Of a stretch of 64,000 nt of DNA, positions 14,170 through 27,959 are shown one piece after another (position 1 is the first letter of the stretch; each line of letters starts with the position of its first letter). The notes beneath the pieces were generated by a model. That model was given only the letters and a program-made list of their open reading frames with translations. It searched no databases and was not told the origin of the DNA. Made by a program: the position numbers and the translations under genes. The DNA comes from Isoperla grammatica (taxonomy: Eukaryota > Arthropoda > Insecta > Plecoptera > Perlodidae): the NCBI GenBank assembly GCA_945910005.1, contig CAMDTW010000161.1, forward strand, positions 1 to 64,000, given 5' to 3'.

Positions 14170-17100
14170 CCGTATGCAAGATTCGTCTTAAAACTGGAAG
14201 TTTGTGGTAGATAGACTAAAATCAGCCAATTTCTATATTTTATGCATATTTAAACCAAAAACGCAAAAAAAACTCAATTTATGCATTTTCATTATACTCT
14301 TGAAGAATGCAGCCTATAATTCTTATTTTTTAACGGAGGGTGTAACTTCTATAGAAGTTATCGAAATGTGACGAAATGGACAAATTGTGCTTATTGGAGC
14401 CTGAAACGCTCTAAAACAACGATTTGTCAACTTTGGTTGAAACCCTTAGGAATCCCGGCCGTATGCAAGATTTCTCTTAAAACTGGAAGTTTGTGGTAGA
14501 TAGACTGAAATCAGCCAATTTCTATTTTTTATGCATATTTTAACCAAAAACGACGAAAAACTCAATTTATGCATTTTCATTATACTCTTGAAGAATGCAA
14601 CCTATAATTCTTATTTTTCGACGGAGGGTGTAACTTCCATAGAAGTTATCGAAATGTGACGAAATGGACAAATTGTGCTTATTGGAGCCTGAAACGCTCT
14701 AAAACAACGATTTGTGCAATTTGGTTGAAACCCTTAGGAATCCCAGCCGTATGCAAGATTCCTCTTAAAACTGGAAGTTTGTGGTAGATAGACTAAAATC
14801 AGCCAATTTCTATATTTTATGCATATTTTAACCAAAAACGACGAAAAAACTCAATTTATGCATTTTCATTATACTCTTGAAGAATGCAGCCTATAATTCT
14901 TATTTTTCAACGGAGGGTGTAACTTCTATAGAAGTTATCGAAATGTGACGAAATGGACAATTTGTGCTTATTGGAGCCTGAAACGCTCTAAAACAACGAT
15001 TTGTCAACTTTGGTTGAAACCCTTAGGAATCCCGGCCGTATGCAAGATTCCTCTTAAAACTGGAAGTTTGTGGTAGATAGACTAAAATCAGCCAATTTCT
15101 ATATTTTATGCATATTTTAACCAAAAACGACCAAAAAACTCAATTTATGCATTTTCATATAACTCTTTCAGAATGCACACTAACATTATTATTTTTCAAC
15201 GGTTGGTGTAACTTCTAAAGTAGTTATCGAAATGTGACGAAATGGACAAATTGTGCTTATTGGAGCCTGAAACGCTCTAAAACAACGATTTGTCAACTTT
15301 GGTTGAAACCCTTAGGAATCCCGGCCGTATGCAAGATTCCTCTTAAAACTGGAAGTTTGTGGTAGATAGACTGAAATCAGCCAATTTCTATTTTTTATGC
15401 ATATTTTAACCAAAAACGACGAAAAAACTCAATTTATGCATTTTCATTATACTCTTTAAGAATGCAACCTATAATTCTTATTTTTCGACGGAGGGTGTAA
15501 CTTCTATAGAAGTTATCGAAATGTGACGAAATGGACAAATTGTGCTTATTGGAGCCTGAAACGCTCTAAAACAACGATTTGTGCAATTTGGTTGAAACCC
15601 TTAGGAATCCCAGCCGTATGCAAGATTCCTCTTAAAACTGGAAGTTTGTGGGTACATAGACTAAAATCAGCCAATTTCTATATTTTATGCATATTTTAAC
15701 CAAAAACGACGAAAAAACTCAATTTATGCATTTTCATTATACTCTTGAAGAATGCAGCCTATAATTCTTATTTTTCAATGGAGGGTGTAACTTCTATAGA
15801 AGTTATCGAAATGTGACGAAATGGACAAATTGTGCTTATTGGAGCCTAAAACGCTCTAAAACAACGATTTGTCAACTTTGGTTGAAACCCTTAGGAATCC
15901 CGGCCGTATGCAAGATTCCTCTTAAAACTGGAAGTTTGTGGTAGATAGATAAAAATCAGCCAATTTCTTTTTTTTATGCATATTTTAACCAAAAACGACG
16001 AAAAATCTCAATTTATATATTTTCATTATACTCTTGAAGAATGCAACCTATAATTCTTATTTTTCGACGGAGGGTGTAACTTCTATAGAAGTTATCGAAA
16101 TGTGACGAAATGGACAAATTGTGCTTATTGGAGCCTGAAACGCTCTAAAACAACGATTTGTGCAATTTGGTTGAAACCCTAAGGAATCCCAGCCGTATGC
16201 AAGATTCCTCTTAAAACTGGAAGTTTGTGGTAGATAGACTAAAATCAGCCAATTTCTATATTTTATGCATATTTTAACCAAAAACGACGAAAAAACTCAA
16301 TTTATGCATTTTCATTATACTCTTGAAGAATGCAGCCTATAATTCTTATTTTTCAACGGAGGGTGTAACTTCTATAGAAGTTATCGAAATGTGACGAAAT
16401 GGACAATTTGTGCTTATTGGAGCCTGAAACGCTCTAAAACAACGATTTGTCAACTTTGGTTGAAACCCTTAGGAATCCCGGCCGTATGCAAGATTCCTCT
16501 TTAAACTGGAAATTTGTGGTAGATAGACTAAAATCAGCCAATTTCTATATTTTATGCATATTTTAACCAAAAACGACCAAAAAACTCAATTTATGCATTT
16601 TCATAATACTCTTTCAGAATGCACACTAACATTATTATTTTTCAACGGTTGGTGTAACTTCTAAAGTAGTTATGGAAATGTGACGAAATGGACAAATTGT
16701 GCTTATTGGAGCCTGAAACGCTCTAAAACAACGATTTGTCAACTTTGGTTGAAACCCTTAGGAATCCCGGCCGTATGCAAGATTCCTCTTTAAACTGGAA
16801 GTTTGTGGTAGATAGACTAAAATCAGCCAATTTCTATATTTTATGCATATTTTAACCAAAAACGACCAAAAAACTCAATTTATGCATTTTCATAATACTC
16901 TTTCAGAATGCACACTAACATTATTATTTTTCAACGGTTGGTGTAACTTCTAAAGTAGTTATCGAAATGTGACGAAATGGACAAATTGTGCTTATTGGAG
17001 CCTGAAACACTCTAAAACAACGATTTGTCAACTTTGGTTGAAACCCTTAGGAATCCCAGCCGTATGCAAGATTCCTCTTAAAACTGGAAGTTTGTGGTAG

Positions 17101-17348
17101 ATAGACTGAGATCAGCCAAATTTTATATTTTATCCATATTTTAACCAAAAACGACCAAAAAACTCAATTTATGCATTTTCATAATACTCTTGAAGAATGC
17201 AAAATATAATTCTTATTTTTCAACGGAGAGTGTAACTTCTATAGAAGTTATCGAAATGTGACGAAATGGACAAATTGTGCTTATTGGAGCCTGAAACGCT
17301 ATAAAACAACGATTTGTGCAATTTGGTTGAAACCCTTAGGAATCCCAG
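14170..17348 (+). repeat. HOR unit L6, 11 monomers
   Basis: Length 3,179 bp. It opens with m1-m5, then the gtacatag, atagataaaaatc, cctctttaaactgg (twice) and terminal aaattttatattttatcc classes. Its central monomers recur in the following unit at an 11-monomer offset: the same 224-bp stretch occurs at 16057 and 19235, 3,178 bp apart. Confidence 0.8.
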
Positions 17349-20300
17349 CCGTATGCAAGATTCGTCTTAAAACTGGAAGTTTGTGGTAGATAGACTAAAA
17401 TCAGCCAATTTCTATATTTTATGCATATTTAAACCAAAAACGCAAAAAAAACTCAATTTATGCATTTTCATTATACTCTTGAAGAATGCAGCCTATAATT
17501 CTTATTTTTTAACGGAGGGTGTAACTTCTATAGAAGTTATCGAAATGTGACGAAATGGACAAATTGTGCTTATTGGAGCCTGAAACGCTCTAAAACAACG
17601 ATTTGTCAACTTTGGTTGAAACCCTTAGGAATCCCGGCCTTATGCAAGATTTCTCTTAAAACTGGAAGTTTGTGGTAGATAGACTGAAATCAGCCAATTT
17701 CTATTTTTTATGCATATTTTAACCAAAAACGACGAAAAACTCAATTTATGCATTTTCATTATACTCTTGAAGAATGCAACCTATAATTCTTATTTTTCGA
17801 CGGAGGGTGTAACTTCCATAGATAATATCGAAATGTGACGAAATGGACAAATTGTGCTTATTGGAGCCTGAAACGCTCTAAAACAACGATTTGTGCAATT
17901 TGGTTGAAACCCTTAGGAATCCCAGCCGTATGCAAGATTCCTCTTAAAACTGGAAGTTTGTGGTAGATAGACTAAAATCAGCCAATTTCTATATTTTATG
18001 CATATTTTAACCAAAAACGACGAAAAAACTCAATTTATGCATTTTCATTATACTCTTGAAGAATGCAGCCTATAATTCTTATTTTTCAACGGAGGGTGTA
18101 ACTTCTATAGAAGTTATCGAAATGTGACGAAATGGACAATTTGTGCTTATTGGAGCCTGAAACGCTCTAAAACAACGATTTGTCAACTTTGGTTGAAACC
18201 CTTAGGAATCCCGGCCGTATGCAAGATTCCTCTTAAAACTGGAAGTTTGTGGTAGATAGACTAAAATCAGCCAATTTCTATATTTTATGCATATTTTAAC
18301 CAAAAACGACCAAAAAACTCAATTTATGCATTTTCATATAACTCTTTCAGAATGCACACTAACATTATTATTTTTCAACGGTTGGTGTAACTTCTAAAGT
18401 AGTTATCGAAATGTGACGAAATGGACAAATTGTGCTTATTGGAGCCTGAAACGCTCTAAAACAACGATTTGTCAACTTTGGTTGAAACCCTTAGGAATCC
18501 CGGCCGTATGCAAGATTCCTCTTAAAACTGGAAGTTTGTGGTAGATAGACTGAAATCAGCCAATTTCTATTTTTTATGCATATTTTAACCAAAAACGACG
18601 AAAAAACTCAATTTATGAATTTTCATTATACTCTTTAAGAATGCAACCTATAATTCTTATTTTTCGACGGAGGGTGTAACTTCTATAGAAGTTATCGAAA
18701 TGTGACGAAATGGACAAATTGTGCTTATTGGAGCCTGAAACGCTCCAAAACAACGATTTGTGCAATTTGGTTGAAACCCTTAGGAATCCCAGCCGTATGC
18801 AAGATTCCTCTTAAAACTGGAAGTTTGTGGTACATAGACTAAAATCAGCCAATTTCTATATTTTATGCATATTTTAACCAAAAACGACGAAAAAACTCAA
18901 TTTATGCATTTTCATTATACTCTTGAAGAATGCAGCCTATAATTCTTATTTTTCAATGGAGGGTGTAACTTCTATAGAAGTTATCGAAATGTGACGAAAT
19001 GGACAAATTGTGCTTATTAGAGCCTAAAACGCTCTAAAACAACGATTTGTCAACTTTGGTTGAAACCCTTAGGAATCCCGGCCGTATGCAAGATTCCTCT
19101 TAAAACTGGAAGTTTGTGGTAGATAGATAAAAATCAGCCAATTTCTTTTTTTTATGCATATTTTAACCAAAAACGACGAAAAATCTCAATTTATATATTT
19201 TCATTATACTCTTGAAGAATGCAACCTATAATTCTTATTTTTCGACGGAGGGTGTAACTTCTATAGAAGTTATCGAAATGTGACGAAATGGACAAATTGT
19301 GCTTATTGGAGCCTGAAACGCTCTAAAACAACGATTTGTGCAATTTGGTTGAAACCCTAAGGAATCCCAGCCGTATGCAAGATTCCTCTTAAAACTGGAA
19401 GTTTGTGGTAGATAGACTAAAATCAGCCAATTTCTATATTTTATGCATATTTTAACCAAAAACGACCAAAAAACTCAATTTATGCATTTTCATATAACTC
19501 TTTCAGAATGCACACTAACATTATTATTTTTCAACGGTTGGTGTAACTTCTAAAGTAGTTATCGAAATGTGACGAAATGGACAAATTGTGCTTATTGGAG
19601 CCTGAAACGCTCTAACACAACGATTTGTCAACTTTGGTTGAAACCCTTAGGAATCCCGGCCGTATGCAAGATTCCTCTTAAAACTGGAAGTTTGTGGTAG
19701 ATAGACTGAAATCAGCCAATTTCTATTGTTTATGCATATTTTAACCAAAAACGACGAAAAAACTCAATTTATGCATTTTCATTATACTCTTTAAGAATGC
19801 AACCTATAATTCTTATTTTTCGACGGAGGGTGTAACTTCTATAGAAGTTATCGAAATGTGACGAAATGGACAAATTGTGCTTATTGGAGCCTGAAACGCT
19901 CTAAAACAACGATTTGTGCAATTTGGTTGAAACCCTTAGGAATCCCAGCCTTATGCAAGATTCCTCTTAAAACTGGAAGTTTGTGGTACATAGACTAAAA
20001 TCAGCCAATTTCTATATTTTATGCATATTTTAACCAAAAACGACGAAAAAACTCAATTTATGCATTTTCATTATACTCTTGAAGAATGCAGCCTATAATT
20101 CTTATTTTTCAATGGAGGGTGTAACTTCTATAGAAGTTATCGAAATGTGACGAAATGGACAAATTGTGCTTATTGGAGCCTAAAACGCTCTAAAACAACG
20201 ATTTGTCAACTTTGGTTGAAACCCTTAGGAATCCCGGCCGTATGCAAGATTCCTCTTAAAACTGGAAGTTTGTGGTAGATAGATAAAAATCAGCCAATTT

Positions 20301-22549
20301 CTTTTTTTTATGCATATTTTAACCAAAAACGACGAAAAATCTCAATTTATATATTTTCATTATACTCTTGAAGAATGCAACCTATAATTCTTATTTTTCG
20401 ACGGAGGGTGTAACTTCTATAGAAGTTATCGAAATGTGACGAAATGGACAAATTGTGCTTATTGGAGCCTGAAACGCTCTAAAACAACGATTTGTGCAAT
20501 TTGGTTGAAACCCTAAGGAATCCCAGCCGTATGCAAGATTCCTCTTAAAACTGGAAGTTTGTGGTAGATAGACTAAAATCAGCCAATTTCTATATTTTAT
20601 GCATATTTTAACCAAAAACGACGAAAAAACTCAATTTATGCATTTTCATTATACTCTTGAAGAATGCAGCCTATAATTCTTATTTTTCAACGGAGGGTGT
20701 AACTTCTATAGAAGTTATCGAAATGTGACGAAATGGACAATTTGTGCTTATTGGAGCCTGAAACGCTCTAAAACAACGATTTGTCAAGTTTGGTTGAAAC
20801 CCTTAGGAATCCCGGCCGTATGCAAGATTCCTCTTTAAACTGGAAATTTGTGGTAGATAGACTAAAATCAGCCAATTTCTATATTTTATGCATATTTTAA
20901 CCAAAAACGACCAAAAAACTCAATTTATGCATTTTCATAATACTCTTTCAGAATGCACACTAACATTATTATTTTTCAACGGTTGGTGTAACTTCTAAAG
21001 TAGTTATGGAAATGTGACGAAATGGACAAATTGTGCTTATTGGAGCCTGAAACGCTCTAAAACAACGATTTGTCAACTTTGGTTGAAACCCTTAGGAATC
21101 CCGGCCGTATGCAAGATTCCTCTTTAAACTGGAAGTTTGTGGTAGATAGACTAAAATCAGCCAATTTCTATATTTTATGCATATTTTAACCAAAAACGAC
21201 CAAAAAACTCAATTTATGCATTTTCATAATACTCTTTCAGAATGCACACTAACATTATTATTTTTCAACGGTTGGTGTAACTTCTAAAGTAGTTATCGAA
21301 ATGTGACGAAATGGACAAATTGTGCTTATTGGAGCCTGAAACACTCTAAAACAACGATTTGTCAACTTTGGTTGAAACCCTTAGGAATCCCAGCCGTATG
21401 CAAGATTCCTCTTAAAACTGGAAGTTTGTGGTAGATAGACTGAAATCAGCGAATTTCTATATTTTATGCATATTTTAACCAAAAACGACGAAAAAACTCA
21501 ATTTATGCATTTTCATTATACTTTTGAAGAATGCAGCTAATAATTCTTATTTTTCAACGGAGGGTGTAACTTCTATAGAAGTTATCGAAATGTGACGAAA
21601 TGGACAAATTGTGCTTATTGGAGCCTGAAACGCTCTAAAACAACGATTTGTCAACTTTGGTTGAAACCCTTAGGAATCCCGGCCGTATGCAAGATTCCTC
21701 TTAAAACTGGAAGTTTGTGGTAGATAGACTGAAATCAGCCAATTACTATTTTTTATGCATATTTTAACCAAAAACGACGAAAAAACTCAATTTATGCATT
21801 TTCATTATACTCTTGATAAATGCAACCTATAATTCTTATTTTTCGACGGAGGGTGTAACTTCTATAGAAGTTATCGAAATGTAACGAAGTGGACAAATTG
21901 TGCTTATTGGAGCCTGAAACGCTCTAAAACAACGATTTGTGCAATTTGGTTGAAACCCTTAGGAATCCCAGCCGTATGCAAGATTCCTCTTACAACTGGA
22001 AGTTTGTGGTAGATAGACTAAAATCAGCCATTTTCTATATTTTATGCATATTTTAACCAAAAACGACGAAAAAACTCAATTTATGCATTTTCATTATACT
22101 CTTGAAGAATGCAGCCTATAATTCTTATTTTTCAACGGAGGGTGTAACTTCTATAGAAGTAATCGAAATGTGACGAAATGGACAAATTGTGCTTATTGGA
22201 GCCTGAAACGCTCTAAAACAACGATTTGTCAACTTTGGTTGAAACACTTAGGTATCCCAGCTGTATGCAAGATTCCTCTTAAAACTCGAAGTTTGTGGTA
22301 GATAGACTGAGATCAGCCAAATTTTATATTTTATCCATATTTTAACCAAAAACGACCAAAAAACTCAATTTATGCATTTTCATAATACTCTTGAAGAATG
22401 CAAAATATAATTCTTATTTTTCAACAGAGAGTGTAACTTCTATAGAAGTTATCGAAATGTGACGAAATGGACAAATTGTGCTTATTGGAGCCTGAAACGC
22501 TATAAAACAACGATTTGTGCAATTTGGTTGAAACCCTTAGGAATCCCAG
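17349..22549 (+). repeat. HOR unit L7, 18 monomers (longest left-arm unit)
   Basis: Length 5,201 bp. It contains an internal four-monomer duplication: the stretch at 19235 recurs at 20391, 1,156 bp away. Its beginning shares the private variant ggccttatgc (about 17636) with the next unit (22837), exactly 5,201 bp away, so the two unit starts derive from one recent duplication. Confidence 0.8.
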
Positions 22550-25437
22550 CCGTATGCAAGATTCGTCTTAAAACTGGAAGTTTGTGGTAGATAGACTAAA
22601 ATCAGCCAATTTCTATATTTTATGCATATTTAAACCAAAAACGCAAAAAAAACTCAATTTATGCATTTTCATTATACTCTTGAAGAATGCAGCCTATAAT
22701 TCTTATTTTTTAACGGAGGGTGTAACTTCTATAGAAGTTATCGAAATGTGACGAAATGGACAAATTGTGCTTATTGGAGCCTGAAACGCTCTAAAACAAC
22801 GATTTGTCAACTTTGGTTGAAACCCTTAGGAATCCCGGCCTTATGCAAGATTTCTCTTAAAACTGGAAGTTTGTGGTAGATAGACTGAAATCAGCCAATT
22901 TCTATTTTTTATGCATATTTTAACCAAAAACGACGAAAAACTCAATTTATGCATTTTCATTATACTCTTGAAGAATGCAACCTATAATTCTTATTTTTCG
23001 ACGGAGGGTGTAACTTCCATAGATATTATCGAAATGTGACGAAATGGACAAATTGTGCTTATTGGAGCCTGAAACGCTCTAAAACAACGATTTGTGCAAT
23101 TTGGTTGAAACCCTTAGGAATCCCAGCCGTATGCAAGATTCCTCTTAAAACTGGAAGTTTGTGGTAGATAGACTAAAATCAGCCAATTTCTATATTTTAT
23201 GCATATTTTAACCAAAAACGACGAAAAAACTCAATTTATGCATTTTCATTATACTCTTGAAGAATGCAGCCTATAATTCTTATTTTTCAACGGAGGGTGT
23301 AACTTCTATAGAAGTTATCGAAATGTGACGAAATGGACAATTTGTGCTTATTGGAGCCTGAAACGCTCTAAAACAACGATTTGTCAACTTTGGTTGAAAC
23401 CCTTAGGAATCCCGGCCGTATGCAAGATTCCTCTTAAAACTGGAAGTTTGTGGTAGATAGACTAAAATCAGCCAATTTCTATATTTTATGCATATTTTAA
23501 CCAAAAACGACCAAAAAACTCAATTTATGCATTTTCATATAACTCTTTCAGAATGCACACTAACATTATTATTTTTCAACGGTTGGTGTAACTTCTAAAG
23601 TAGTTATCGAAATGTGACGAAATGGACAAATTGTGCTTATTGGAGCCTGAAACGCTCTAAAACAACGATTTGTCAACTTTGGTTGAAACCCTTAGGAATC
23701 CCGGCCGTATGCAAGATTCCTCTTAAAACTGGAAGTTTGTGGTAGATAGACTGAAATCAGCCAATTTCTATTTTTTATGCATATTTTAACCAAAAACGAC
23801 GAAAAAACTCAATTTATGCATTTTCATTATACTCTTTAAGAATGCAACCTATAATTCTTATTTTTCGACGGAGGGTGTAACTTCTATAGAAGTTATCGAA
23901 ATGTGACGAAATGGACAAATTGTGCTTATTGGAGCCTGAAACGCTCTAAAACAACGATTTGTGCAATTTGGTTGAAACCCTTAGGAATCCCAGCCGTATG
24001 CAAGATTCCTCTTAAAACTGGAAGTTTGTGGTACATAGACTAAAATCAGCCAATTTCTATATTTTATGCATATTTTAACCAAAAACGACGAAAAAACTCA
24101 ATTTATGCTTTTTCATTATACTCTTGAAGAATGCAGCCTATAATTCTTATTTTTCAATGGAGGGTGTAACTTCTATAGAAGTAATCGAAATGTGACGAAA
24201 TGGACAAATTGTGCTTATTGGAGCCTAAAACGCTCTAAAACAACGATTTGTCAACTTTGGTTGAAACCCTTAGGAATCCCGGCCGTATGCAAGATTCCTC
24301 TTAAAACTGGAAGTTTGTGGTAGATAGATAAAAATCAGCCAATTTCTATTTTTTATGCATATTTTAACCAACGACGACGAAAAATCTCAATTTATGTATT
24401 TTCATTATACTCTTGAAGAATGCAACCTATAATTCTTATTTTTCGACGGAGGGTGTAACTTCTATAGAAGTTATCGAAATGTGACGAAATGGACAAATTG
24501 TGCTTATTGGAGCCTGAAACGCTCTAAAACAACGATTTGTGCAATTTGGTTGAAACCCTTAGGAATCCCAGCCGTATGCAAGATTCCTCTTAAAACTGGA
24601 AGTTTGTGGTAGATAGACTAAAATCAGCCAATTTCTATATTTTATGCATATTTTAACCAAAAACGACGAAAAAACTCAATTTATGCATTTTCATTATACT
24701 CTTGAAGAATGCAGCCTATAATTCTTATTTTTCAACGGAGGGTGTAACTTCTATAGAAGTTATCGAAATGTGACGAAATGGACAATTTGTGCTTATTGGA
24801 GCCTGAAACGCTCTAAAACAACGATTTGTCAACTTTGGTTGAAACCCTTAGGAATCCCGGCCGTATGCAAGATTCCTCTTTAAACTGGAAGTTTGTGGTA
24901 GATAGACTAAAATCAGCCAATTTCTATATTTTATGCATATTTTAACCAAAAACGACCAAAAAACTCAATTTATGCATTTTCATAATACTCTTTCAGAATG
25001 CACACTAACATTATTATTTTTCAACGGTTGGTGTAACTTCTAAAGTAGTTATCGAAATGTGACGAAATGGACAAATTGTGCTTATTGGAGCCTGAAACGC
25101 TCTAAAACAACGATTTGTCAACTTTGGTTGAAACCTTAGGAATCCCAGCCGTATGCAAGATTCCTCTTGAAACTGGAAGTTTGTGGTAGATAGACTGAAA
25201 TCAGCCAAATTTTATATTTTATCCATATTTTAACCAAAAACGACCAAAAAACTCAATTTATGCATTTTCATAATACTCTTGAAGAATGCAAAATATAATT
25301 CTTATTTTTCAACGGAGAGTGTAACTTCTATAGAAGTTATCGAAATGTGACGAAATGGACAAATTGTGCTTATTGGAGCCTGAAACGCTATAAAACAACG
25401 ATTTGTGCAATTTGGTTGAAACCCTTAGGAATCCCAG
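22550..25437 (+). repeat. HOR unit L8, 10 monomers
   Basis: Length 2,888 bp. It shares ggccttatgc and an altered ccatagat.ttatcg palindrome (about 23016) with the start of the previous unit. It is shorter because it lacks the internal duplicated monomers and the m6-m7 pair. Confidence 0.78.
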
Positions 25438-26180
25438 CCGTATGCAAGATTCGTCTTAAAACTGGAAGTTTGTGGTAGATAGACTAAAATCAGCCAATTT
25501 TCTATATTTTATGCATATTTAAACCAAAAACGCAAAAAAAACTCAATTTATGCATTTTCATTATACTCTTGAAGAATGCATCCTATAATTCTTATTTTTT
25601 AACGGAGGGTGTAACTTCTATAGAAGTTATCGAAATATGACGAAATGGACAAATTGTGCTTATTGGAGCCTGAAACGCTCTAAAACAACGATTTGTCAAC
25701 TTTGGTTGAAACCCTTAGGAATCCCGGCCGTATGCAAGATTTCTCTTAAAACTGGAAGTTTGTGGTAGATAGACTGAAATCAGCCAATTTCTATTTTTTT
25801 ATGCATATTTTAACCAAAAACGACGAAAAACTCAATTTATGCATTTTCATTGTACTCTTGAAGAATGCAACCTATAATTCTTATTTTTCGACGGAGGGTG
25901 TAACTTCCATAGAAGTTATCGAAATGTGACGAAATGGACAAATTGTGCTTATTGGAGCCTGAAACGCTCTAAAACAACGATTTGTGCAATTTGGTTGAAA
26001 CCCTTAGGAATCCCAGCCGTATGCAAGATTCCTCTTAAAACTGGAAGTTTGTGGTAGATAGACAAAATCAGCCAATTTCTATATTTTATGCATATTTTAA
26101 CCAAAAACGACGAAAAAACTCAATTTATGCATTTTCATTATACTCTTGAAGAAATGCAGCCTATAATTCTTATTTTTCAA
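25438..26180 (+). repeat. HOR unit L9, partial (about 2.6 monomers), cut by the gap
   Basis: Starts with the gattcgtc marker monomer and is followed by m2- and m3-type monomers. It is interrupted mid-monomer by the run of N after ttatttttcaa. Confidence 0.75.
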
Positions 26181-26380
26181 NNNNNNNNNNNNNNNNNNNN
26201 NNNNNNNNNNNNNNNNNNNNNNNNNNNNNNNNNNNNNNNNNNNNNNNNNNNNNNNNNNNNNNNNNNNNNNNNNNNNNNNNNNNNNNNNNNNNNNNNNNNN
26301 NNNNNNNNNNNNNNNNNNNNNNNNNNNNNNNNNNNNNNNNNNNNNNNNNNNNNNNNNNNNNNNNNNNNNNNNNNNNNNNN
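26181..26380. other. Assembly gap, 200 N
   Basis: Exactly 200 undetermined bases. The satellite reads in + orientation before it and in - orientation after it. A round length suggests a placeholder join and not a measured gap. Any open frame crossing it is meaningless. Confidence 0.99.
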
Positions 26381-27945
26381 AAACTTCCAGTTTAAAAGAG
26401 GAATCTTGCATACGGCCGGGATTCCTAAGGGTTTCAACCAAAGTTGACAAATCGTTGTTTTAGAGCGTGTCAGGCTCCAATAAGCACAAATTGTCCATTT
26501 CGTCACATTTCGATAACTTCTATAGAAGTTACACACCCTCCGTTGAAAAATAAGAATTATAGGCTGCATTCTTCAAGAGTATAATGAAAATGCATAAATT
26601 GAGTTTTTTTCGTCGTTTTTGGTTAAAATATGCATAAAATATAGAAATTGGCTGATTTAAGTCTATCTACCACAAACTTCCAGTTTTAAGAGGAATCTTG
26701 CATACGGCTGGGATTCCTAAGGGTTTCAACCAAAGTTAACAAATCGTTGTTTTAGAGCGTTTCAGGCTCCAATAAGCACAATTTGTCCATTTCGTCACAT
26801 TTCGATAACTTCTATAGAAGTTACACCCCTCCGTTGAAAAATAAGAATTATAGGTTGCATTCTTAAAGAGTATAATGAAAATGCATAAATTGAGTTTTTT
26901 TCGTCGTTTTTGGTTAAAATATGCATAAAAAATAGAAATTGGCTGATTTCAGTCTATCTACCACAAACTTCCAGTTTAAAGAGGAATCTTGCATACGGCA
27001 AGGATTCCTAAGGGTTTCAACCAAAGTTGACAAATCGTTGTTTTAGAGCGTTTTAGGCTCCAAACAGCACAAATTGTCCATTTCGTCACATTTCGATAAC
27101 TTCTATAGAAGTTACACCCTCCGTTAAAAAATAAGAATTATAGGCTGCATTCTTCAAGAGTATAATTGAAAATGCATAAAATTGAGTTTTTTCGTCGTTT
27201 TTGGTTAAAATATGCATAAAATATAGAAATTGGCTGATTTTAGTCTATCTACCACAAACTTCCAGTTTTAAGAGGAATCTTGCATACGGCTGGGATTCCT
27301 AAGGGTTTCAACCAAATTGCACAAATCGTTGTTTTAGACCGTTTCAGGCTCCAATAAGCACAATTTGGTCCATTTCGTCACATTTCGATAACTTCTATAG
27401 AAGTTACACCCTCCGTCGAAAAATAAGAATTATAGGTTGCATTCTTCAAGAGTATAATGAAAATGCATAAATTGAGTTTTTTCGTCGTTTTTGGTTAAAA
27501 TATGCATAAAAAATAGAAATTGGCTGATTTCAGTCTATCTACCACAAACTTCCAGTTTTAAGAGGAATCTTGCATACGGCCGGGATTCCTAAGGGTTTCT
27601 ACCAAAGTTGACAAATCGTTGTTTTAAAAGCGTTTCAGGCTCCAATAAGCACAATTTGTCCATTTCGTCACATTTCGATAACTTCTATAGAAGTTACAAC
27701 CCTCCGTTGAAAAATAAGAATTATAGGCTGCATTCTTCAAGAGTATAATGAAAATGCATAAATTGAGTTTTTTTCGTCGTTTTTTGGTTAAAATATGCAT
27801 AAAATATAGAAATTGGATGATTTCAGTCTATCTACCACAAACTTCCAGTTTTAAGAGGAATCTTGCATACGGCTGGGATTCCTAAGGGTTTCAACCAAAA
27901 ATGACAAATCGTTGTTTTAGAGCGTTTCAGGCTCCAATAAGCACA
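26381..27945 (-). repeat. Segment duplicated around the retrotransposon site (empty-site copy)
   Basis: The order of private variants matches about 37095-43985 with the retrotransposon removed: agagcgtgtc (26463 / 37171), ggcaagg (26997 / 37701), ccgttaaaaaa (about 27121 / 37825), agaccg (about 27336 / 43383), attggatgattt (about 27811 / 43855) and aaaaatgac (about 27896 / 43939). The left end is lost in the gap. At 27271-27274 the uninterrupted target agag is present once. Confidence 0.8.
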
Positions 27946-27959
27946 ATTTGTCCATTTCG

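Larger units (their letters stand above)
1..26180 (+). repeat. Left satellite array, ~289-bp monomer, higher-order organised
   Basis: About 90 head-to-tail copies of an AT-rich monomer. The phrase ccgtatgcaag recurs at 1, 290, 578, 867, 1156, 1445, 1734, 2022 (as ctgtatgcaag) and 2311, giving steps of 288-289 bp. Conserved blocks in order are the ccgtatgcaag start, ctggaagtttgtggtagat, a tatgcatattttaacc segment, an A-rich stretch, a palindrome at about monomer position 175-190, gtgacgaaatggacaa, and ggttgaaacccttaggaatcc at the end. Monomers fall into recurring classes that form HOR units. All share one orientation up to the gap. No gene, RNA gene or transposon is visible in this arm. The short open frames are frame accidents repeated with the monomer. 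Centromeric or pericentromeric location is inferred from structure only. Confidence 0.97.

Noticed and set aside
16057..20615. Identical 74-codon open frames at 16057, 19235 and 20391 on the minus strand, and other 60-79-codon frames across the array
   Set aside because: They are translations of the satellite monomer that stay open only where chance indels remove stops. They are identical because the DNA segments are duplicates. No start context, domain or codon signal supports a gene.
1..26180. CRISPR-like array
   Set aside because: The repeating unit is the whole ~289-bp monomer with no short repeat/unique spacer pattern and no cas genes. The DNA is eukaryotic satellite.
26088..26569. Open frames running through the 26181-26380 gap
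   Set aside because: Most of each frame is N, so they carry no information.
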